Shown: piece by piece, positions 5,341-8,540 of the stretch | Layout of the letters: each line of letters opens with the position of its first letter | Position numbering within the stretch: the first letter of the stretch is position 1 | Assembly (NCBI GenBank): GCA_029548025.1 | Contig: JAKPOE010000169.1 | Location: 1-8,540, forward strand | Direction: 5' to 3' | Length of the DNA stretch: 8,540 bases | Source of the DNA: Spirochaetota bacterium | GTDB taxonomy: Bacteria; Spirochaetota; UBA4802; UB4802 | Translations under genes and position numbers: made by a program | Notes under the pieces: model-generated | The model's input: the letters and a program-made list of their open reading frames with translations, nothing else | The model's database searches: none | Told to the model about the DNA's origin: nothing

Positions 5341-5367
5341 GGCTCCGGCGCATGGAGCCTCGTTTTC
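5341..5367 (+). terminator. Hairpin terminator after the radical-SAM gene
   Basis: GGCTCC (5341-5346), 7-base loop, GGAGCC (5354-5359), then TCGTTTTC. The stem is short but GC-rich, and the T-run is interrupted. It lies about 170 bases beyond the amber stop and is the only terminator-like structure before the flagellar genes. Confidence 0.5.
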
Positions 5368-5654
5368 GCATGTAAAAAAAAAATAAGAATTAGTTTCTTT
5401 AAGTCAAAGGATAGTGATACATGGAAGAGGATAACAAGAGTATTGAAAGAAAAAGCATTGAAACCGGGTATCGATTCTTTTTTTTGAAAAAAAACTAAAA
5501 AATAATGAAAATAGTTAAAAATAGATAAAAAGATAACATATTTATAAATAATAACAAATAAAACCGTATATTAATCTATAACAACATATAATCATATTCA
5601 TGTTTTCTACCTACGGTGACGAAAAGTCGAGCAGGGATAAGTGTCTTCTGACAT
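5368..5654 (+). other. AT-rich intergenic stretch ahead of the flagellin leader
   Basis: No convincing gene is seen. A 25-codon ORF (5421-5498, from MEEDNKSIERK) has AAAGGAT upstream but no recognisable motif and ends in low-complexity T/A runs. A weak sigma-28-like pair is TAAA (5545-5548), 14 bases, ACCGTATA (5563-5570); the -10 match to GCCGATAA is poor. Nearer the leader, GACGAAAAGTC (around 5620-5630) and TGTC-TTC-TGACA (5642-5653) can form small hairpins. The transcription start of the flagellin operon probably lies in this stretch. Confidence 0.3.
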
Positions 5655-5668
5655 TGTTCTTTGAAAAC
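5655..5668 (+). promoter_or_regulatory. boxA-like antitermination element in the flagellin 1 leader
   Basis: TGTTCTTTGAAAAC is identical to the boxA found in rRNA leaders of many Gram-positive bacteria (E. coli form TGCTCTTTAACA), where the NusB-NusE dimer binds RNA and makes transcription resistant to Rho. Here it lies about 190 bases before the flagellin start, ahead of a series of hairpins. A near copy lies before flagellin 2. Antitermination of flagellin transcription is inferred. Confidence 0.5.
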
Positions 5669-5720
5669 ACCTTTTGGGGTAGTGGTTTGATATCAACAAT
5701 GAAGGTTTGATCCTTTGTGG

Positions 5721-5819
5721 TTCTGGTCTTGTATTTGCCCAGATACAAGCCTGGAACATAGCAGCATTACAAATGCTGCTAACACATTACATTGCGCTGT
5801 CTGCCCGGTGCTATGTAAT
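5721..5819 (+). promoter_or_regulatory. Three tandem hairpins in the flagellin 1 leader
   Basis: The first pairs 5721-5737 with 5740-5756, with a perfect core CTTGTAT/ATACAAG. The second is a perfect 9-base stem AGCAGCATT/AATGCTGCT with an ACA loop (5760-5780). The third pairs ATTACAT (5786-5792) with ATGTAAT (5813-5819). No T-run follows any of them, so they are not intrinsic terminators. They may stabilise this abundant mRNA or take part in attenuation together with boxA. They match no riboswitch class I know. Confidence 0.5.
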
Positions 5820-5861
5820 ATATGGCAGGGAAGCCAAATCTTATGTGCAAAGGAGTGTAAA

Positions 5862-6710
5862 ATGATTATCAACCACAACATGAGTGCTGTGAATGCAAAC
5901 AGAACTCTGAAGTTCACGCAATGGAGTGTGAACAGGAGCATGGAGAAGCTGTCGTCTGGCGAACGTATAAATAGAGCTGGCGATGATGCTTCTGGACTGG
6001 CAGTGTCTGAAAAGATGCGCACCCAGATACAGGGTTTGAGGCAGGCAGAACGGAATACCGAAGATGGTATGTCGTTTGTGCAGACTGCAGAAGGGTATCT
6101 GGCACAGACTGCCCAGATAATTCAGAGAATAAGGGTTCTGGCGGTTCAGGCTGCCAATGGCATCTATACCAATGCAGACCGTCAGCTTATTCAGGTTGAA
6201 GTGTCTGCCCTGGTTGATGAGGTTGACCGTATTGCATCTCAGGCAGAATTCAACAGGTTTAAAATATTAACTGGTGAATTCTCCAAAGTTAATCCAAAGT
6301 CAAGTATGTGGTTCCACATGGGTCCTAATGCTAATCAACGCGTGAGGGTATTCATTGGAACAATGACTGCTCAGGCTTTCAGGATGAAAGATGCAACCGG
6401 TAAAGTTGCTATTACCTTAACGTCACCAGGTGGAGCAAATGCTTCCATTGGTATCATGGATGCAGCATTGCAAAAGCTCTCAAAACAGCGTGCAGATTTA
6501 GGTGCTTATTACAACAGGCTTGAGCATACTGCTAAAGGGCTTATGACAGCCTATGAAAATGTGCAGGCATCAGAATCCCGTATACGGGATACTGATATGG
6601 CTGAGGAGATGGTGGATTTTACCAAGAATACGGTACTTGTGCAGTCAGGCACTGCAATGCTGGCACAGGCTAATTTACAACCCCAATCGGTGTTACGATT
6701 ACTTGTGTAG
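5862..6710 (+). CDS. flaB: Spirochaete flagellin core protein (FlaB type), copy 1
   Basis: The 282-residue product forms the core of the periplasmic flagellar filament. It has the D0/D1 N-terminal helices ([34 protein letters not shown] at 36-53; [15 protein letters not shown] at 88-102) and the C-terminal D1/D0 half ([50 protein letters not shown]). The short middle with [13 protein letters not shown] (148-160) is typical of spirochaete FlaB; there is no variable outer domain. Length matches the usual 280-290. The ATG at 5862 is chosen because it gives the family start and has AAAGGAG (5849-5855) six bases upstream; the frame happens to be open back to 5715. No export signal is expected, since it leaves through the flagellar type III apparatus. 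Flagellin 2 follows after 309 bases without an obvious terminator. Confidence 0.95.
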   Translation: MIINHNMSAVNANRTLKFTQWSVNRSMEKLSSGERINRAGDDASGLAVSEKMRTQIQGLRQAERNTEDGMSFVQTAEGYLAQTAQIIQRIRVLAVQAANGIYTNADRQLIQVEVSALVDEVDRIASQAEFNRFKILTGEFSKVNPKSSMWFHMGPNANQRVRVFIGTMTAQAFRMKDATGKVAITLTSPGGANASIGIMDAALQKLSKQRADLGAYYNRLEHTAKGLMTAYENVQASESRIRDTDMAEEMVDFTKNTVLVQSGTAMLAQANLQPQSVLRLLV

Positions 6711-6727
6711 CTTAGTAGACACGTTAT

Positions 6728-6741
6728 GGTTCTTTGAAAAC
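6728..6741 (+). promoter_or_regulatory. Second boxA-like element, between the two flagellins
   Basis: GGTTCTTTGAAAAC matches the element at 5655-5668 in 13 of 14 positions; GTTCTTTGAAAACA is common to both. It lies 18 bases after the stop of flagellin 1 and before the strong hairpin at 6809-6851. It would therefore protect read-through transcription across the 309-base untranslated spacer. Confidence 0.45.
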
Positions 6742-6808
6742 ATTTGTGATGATTCTCACTCTCCCTGGACTGTTTTCCCGGGGCTGTCCTTTCAATTCGG
6801 CTGCTTGT

Positions 6809-6851
6809 TCTGGCGGCCGGTGATGAAGGGAGGGCGTCACCGGCTGCCAGA
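6809..6851 (+). promoter_or_regulatory. Strong GC-rich hairpin in the inter-flagellin spacer
   Basis: Bases 6809-6823 pair with 6837-6851 over 15 positions with one G-U wobble; the core is GCCGGTGA/TCACCGGC and the loop is 13 bases, rich in G. No T-run follows. GGACTG (6768-6773) and CAGTCC further right, near 6882, can close a larger structure around it. Possible roles are RNA processing or stability, giving the two flagellins different transcript levels. Confidence 0.5.
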
Positions 6852-6930
6852 GATATGGTGGCCGATGATGTCTGGATGATGGGCAGTCCGGGCAACATGG
6901 GGAGTAAACCCCTGGTCTAAAAATGACCAT

Positions 6931-6996
6931 ACATGTTCATGATGAACATGTTTAAAAACCTGAGATATCTCAACATAAACAGTGGGATATCCTGTT
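6931..6996. repeat. Cluster of palindromes upstream of flagellin 2
   Basis: ACATGTTCAT (6931-6940), one base, ATGAACATGT (6942-6951) is a perfect 21-base palindrome. TGAGATATCTCA (6961-6972) is a perfect 12-base palindrome. AACAG (6978-6982) pairs with CTGTT (6992-6996). All lie within 90 bases of the flagellin 2 start. A DNA-binding regulator or a folded 5' leader would both fit. A sigma-28-like pair TAAA...GACCATAC just upstream is too weak to call. Confidence 0.5.
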
Positions 6997-7019
6997 AAAG
7001 TTCAAGGGAGGGAGAGTCT

Positions 7020-7862
7020 ATGAGAATCAATCACAACTTAAGCGCTATATTTGCTAACAGGCAGCTTAAGATCGTATCATCGCGAATGGATAAATCCATT
7101 GAGCGGTTAGCATCCGGCCAGCAGATTAACAGGGCTGGGGATGATGCTTCAGGGCTTGCTGTGTCTGAAAAGATGAGGACACAGATTAATGGTTTGTTCC
7201 AGGCTGGACGAAATGCTGAAAATGGGCTTTCGTTTATTCAGGTTGCTGAAGGGTCTCTCCAGCAGATTAATGATATTCTGCAAAGGATCAGGATGCTTTC
7301 TGTACAGGCCGCACATGGTATTTATTCAAATTCCGACCGTGCACAAATTCAGGTTGAGGTTTCACAACTGATAGACGAAATCGACAGGATTTCAACATCA
7401 GCAGAATTCAATCGGATGAAGATGCTAACAGGCATTTATGCACGAAATTCGCGAACAGGAAGTATATTCTTCCATGTAGGACCAAACCAGGGACAAAGGA
7501 TTAGAGCTTATATTACTACTATGAGTGCCAAAGCTTTAAACCTTTATGATGGTAATCGAAAGCGTTCAATTTCCACTGTTGGTCAGGCAAACGCCATGAT
7601 AGGGTATATCGATGCAGCACTGGATAAGCTGAATCGACAAAGGGCAGACCTTGGTGGCTACTACAACAGGATGGAAAATACCATCTATGCTCTGGCAATG
7701 TCCTATGAAAATATGTTAGCTGCCGATGCCCGTATCAGGGATGCGGATATGGCTGCTGAGATGGTTGAGTTTACAAAGGACCAGATCCTTGTCCAGAGTG
7801 GTGTTGCGATGCTGGCTCAGGCTAATTTTAAGCCACAGTTAGTATTGCATTTATTGGGATGA
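7020..7862 (+). CDS. flaB: Spirochaete flagellin core protein (FlaB type), copy 2
   Basis: The 280-residue paralogue of the preceding gene shares the same layout: [34 protein letters not shown] (36-53), QRIRMLSVQAAHGIY (88-102), FFHVGPNQGQR (150-160), KLNRQRADLGGYYNRME, ARIRDADMAAEMVEFTKD, AMLAQANFKPQLVLHLLG. The two differ most in the middle segment (about 140-190) and in the surface of the first helices. Spirochaetes usually assemble several FlaB types along one filament. The ATG at 7020 is supported by GGGAGGGAG (7006-7014), which also contains two GGA triplets of the kind CsrA uses. A strong terminator follows, so flagellin mRNA probably ends here while some transcription continues into flaG. 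I cannot assign it to a numbered FlaB type. Confidence 0.95.
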   Translation: MRINHNLSAIFANRQLKIVSSRMDKSIERLASGQQINRAGDDASGLAVSEKMRTQINGLFQAGRNAENGLSFIQVAEGSLQQINDILQRIRMLSVQAAHGIYSNSDRAQIQVEVSQLIDEIDRISTSAEFNRMKMLTGIYARNSRTGSIFFHVGPNQGQRIRAYITTMSAKALNLYDGNRKRSISTVGQANAMIGYIDAALDKLNRQRADLGGYYNRMENTIYALAMSYENMLAADARIRDADMAAEMVEFTKDQILVQSGVAMLAQANFKPQLVLHLLG

Positions 7863-7897
7863 GGGTATTACCCGGTTTTCGCAGTGCCAGCCGGATT

Positions 7898-7935
7898 TTG
7901 CCCTCTCCATAAAAGAGGAGAGGGCAACAATTTTT
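7898..7935 (+). terminator. Strong rho-independent terminator after flagellin 2
   Basis: TTGCCCTCTCC (7898-7908) and GGAGAGGGCAA (7917-7927) form a perfect 11-base stem with an 8-base loop, followed by CAA and five T. It separates the highly expressed flagellins from flaG and fliD. Confidence 0.85.
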
Positions 7936-7936
7936 C

Positions 7937-7968
7937 ACAAGGATGTTATCATGTACCTACAAGGAGGT
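7937..7968 (+). promoter_or_regulatory. Two CsrA-type binding sites in the flaG leader
   Basis: The experimentally derived CsrA consensus is RUACARGGAUGU. ACAAGGATGT (7937-7946) matches its last ten positions exactly. CTACAAGGAGGT (7957-7968) matches ten of twelve and contains the flaG ribosome binding site. The GGA triplets are 22 bases apart, within the range one CsrA dimer can bridge. Binding would block flaG translation. csrA itself is not in the window. Confidence 0.55.
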
Positions 7969-7975
7969 ATTAACT

Positions 7976-8305
7976 ATGGATATAAGTAAAGTTACAGGTA
8001 ATATGTCTGTTAACACCTTTAAGGTGAAGCAGCAAGAGTATAAAAATGAAGAGAAAAGGCTATACGAAGAATCTAAATTTACACGGGAAAATTTAGATGA
8101 TGCTGTGGAAATGCTCAATGCTACAGCAAAAGTTATAAATAACCGTATAGCCTTTTCGGTGGATGAAAAAACCGACAGAGTAGTTATGCGTGTAGTAGAT
8201 GTAGATAACAACGAAATAATCAGAGAGATTCCACCCAAGGAAATGATCAGATTAGCTGCTCAGATTAAAGATATGATAGGCATGTTTGTAGATGAATCAA
8301 GATAG
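7976..8305 (+). CDS. flaG: FlaG family flagellar protein
   Basis: This 109-residue protein fits the FlaG family, small flagellar proteins encoded beside fliD that affect filament length. The N-terminal half is polar and helical (residues about 10-55, including LDDAVEMLNATAKVINNRI). The C-terminal half has the family core: IAFSVDEKTDRVVMRVVDVD (58-77), then EIIREIPPKEMIRL (80-93). The ATG at 7976 is chosen over an in-frame ATG at 7943 because AAGGAGG (7961-7967) lies 8 bases before it and because the family begins near this point. It lies 113 bases after flagellin 2, beyond the terminator, and 110 bases before fliD. Its leader carries likely CsrA sites. Confidence 0.9.
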   Translation: MDISKVTGNMSVNTFKVKQQEYKNEEKRLYEESKFTRENLDDAVEMLNATAKVINNRIAFSVDEKTDRVVMRVVDVDNNEIIREIPPKEMIRLAAQIKDMIGMFVDESR

Positions 8306-8324
8306 TATTACCATAATATGTCAC

Positions 8325-8352
8325 TTTAGTGATTGATGATTTTTGCCGATAC
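8325..8352 (+). promoter_or_regulatory. Possible sigma-28 promoter for fliD
   Basis: GCCGATAC (8345-8352) differs from the flagellar sigma-28 -10 box GCCGATAA at one position. The -35 side is weak: TTTA (8325-8328), 16 bases upstream, instead of TAAA. It sits 64 bases before the fliD ATG. Confidence 0.35.
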
Positions 8353-8415
8353 TGTATTGAAATAGTATGGGTATGGATATATCTTTACTATTATCTTACA
8401 TGAAGGGATACATGT

Positions 8416-8540
8416 ATGCCAGTCACTTTAGGCGGCGTAGCATCAGGGATGGATACTGACCAGATTATTCAAAAGCTGGTTGAGGTAGAAGCAAGGCCAA
8501 TACTGCAGTGGCAGGAAGAAAAAGACCGATACTCCCTCCG
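8416..8540 (+). CDS. fliD: Flagellar filament cap protein FliD, partial (N-terminus)
   Basis: The visible 41 residues begin MPVTLGGVASGMDTDQIIQK, then LVEVEARPILQWQEEKDRYS. This is the standard start of FliD (hook-associated protein 2): G-x-x-S-G-(L/M)-D-x-x-x-(I/L)-(I/V)-x-x-L, followed by E..P...W...K. FliD caps the growing filament and helps flagellin monomers fold in. The ATG at 8416 gives this frame; an overlapping ATG at 8412 reads a different, meaningless frame. AAGGGA (8403-8408) is the ribosome binding site. The gene continues beyond the window. Confidence 0.93.
   Translation, partial: MPVTLGGVASGMDTDQIIQKLVEVEARPILQWQEEKDRYSL

Noticed and set aside
5421..5498. 25-residue ORF upstream of the flagellins
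   Set aside because: The possible ribosome binding site is weak, the end is homopolymeric and no motif is visible; chance cannot be excluded.
5590..5700. c-di-GMP riboswitch in the flagellin leader
   Set aside because: The conserved GEMM core sequences and receptor loops are not present; only small unrelated hairpins are seen.
5715..5861. In-frame upstream extension of flagellin 1 (starting MWFWSC)
   Set aside because: The extension is cysteine-rich, unlike any flagellin, lies over the hairpin leader and has no ribosome binding site; the family start at 5862 has a good one.
6551..6930. ORFs on both strands across the inter-flagellin spacer
   Set aside because: They overlap the end of flagellin 1 and the palindromic spacer, and their sequences look like no protein family; they arise from the GC-rich hairpins.
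7943..7975. Earlier ATG for flaG
   Set aside because: It has no proper ribosome binding site and falls within the CsrA-type sites; ATG 7976 follows AAGGAGG.
1..8540. CRISPR array, tRNA or rRNA genes, insertion sequence
   Set aside because: No regularly spaced repeats, no cloverleaf or rRNA-like stretch, and no transposase with terminal repeats was found.

Overview
The window looks like a chromosomal segment of a free-living or host-associated anaerobic spirochaete. Two adjacent flagellin genes carry the spirochaete FlaB signature (start M-I/R-I-N-H-N, block [18 protein letters not shown], and the short middle segment with FHMGPN/FHVGPN). They are followed by flaG and the beginning of fliD, an order typical of Treponema-like genomes. 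A radical-SAM enzyme of the anaerobic sulfatase-maturating type points to an anaerobe. The left part is visibly AT-richer than the flagellar part.

Bases 1-3600, accessory region. I read this as the remains of an integron running right to left on the minus strand. A tyrosine recombinase reduced by an in-frame internal deletion (3205-3597) sits behind a near-consensus promoter (3688-3716). It is followed by an attI-like gap ending in a core site (3076-3083), then by minus-strand cassette genes 2419-3078 and 1952-2353, an attC-like site (1876-1942), and a cassette whose genes point the other way. That cassette holds an SDH-family Clp-fold serine protease split by a frameshift (436-1598), a 60-residue protein (1608-1790) and a terminator (1830-1856). 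A second, longer attC-like site (185-311) follows, and then a ribbon-helix-helix antitoxin with its own promoter and palindromic operator (1-190). Integrase and cassettes share one direction, the inverse arrangement reported for Treponema integrons. Several genes show lesions: a -1 shift at a run of seven A, a lost catalytic serine, a deleted integrase core and a probable premature stop.

Bases 3600-5650. An intergenic stretch with a plausible promoter leads to an anSME-like radical-SAM/SPASM gene (4021-5169). Directly after its amber stop, in the same frame, lies a recognisable but degraded SEC-C zinc motif (5170-5244), so the gene has lost its usual C-terminal tail. A hairpin terminator and AT-rich DNA follow.

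Bases 5650-8540, flagellar filament operon. flaB-type flagellin 1 (5862-6710), flagellin 2 (7020-7862), flaG (7976-8305) and fliD (8416 to the window end) lie on the plus strand. Both long untranslated stretches ahead of the flagellins contain the same 14-base element matching the rRNA antitermination boxA, followed by strong hairpins. The leader of flaG carries two close matches to the CsrA binding consensus, one of them on the ribosome binding site. Together these suggest that filament genes here are controlled by antitermination and CsrA after transcription starts, in addition to any flagellar sigma factor.
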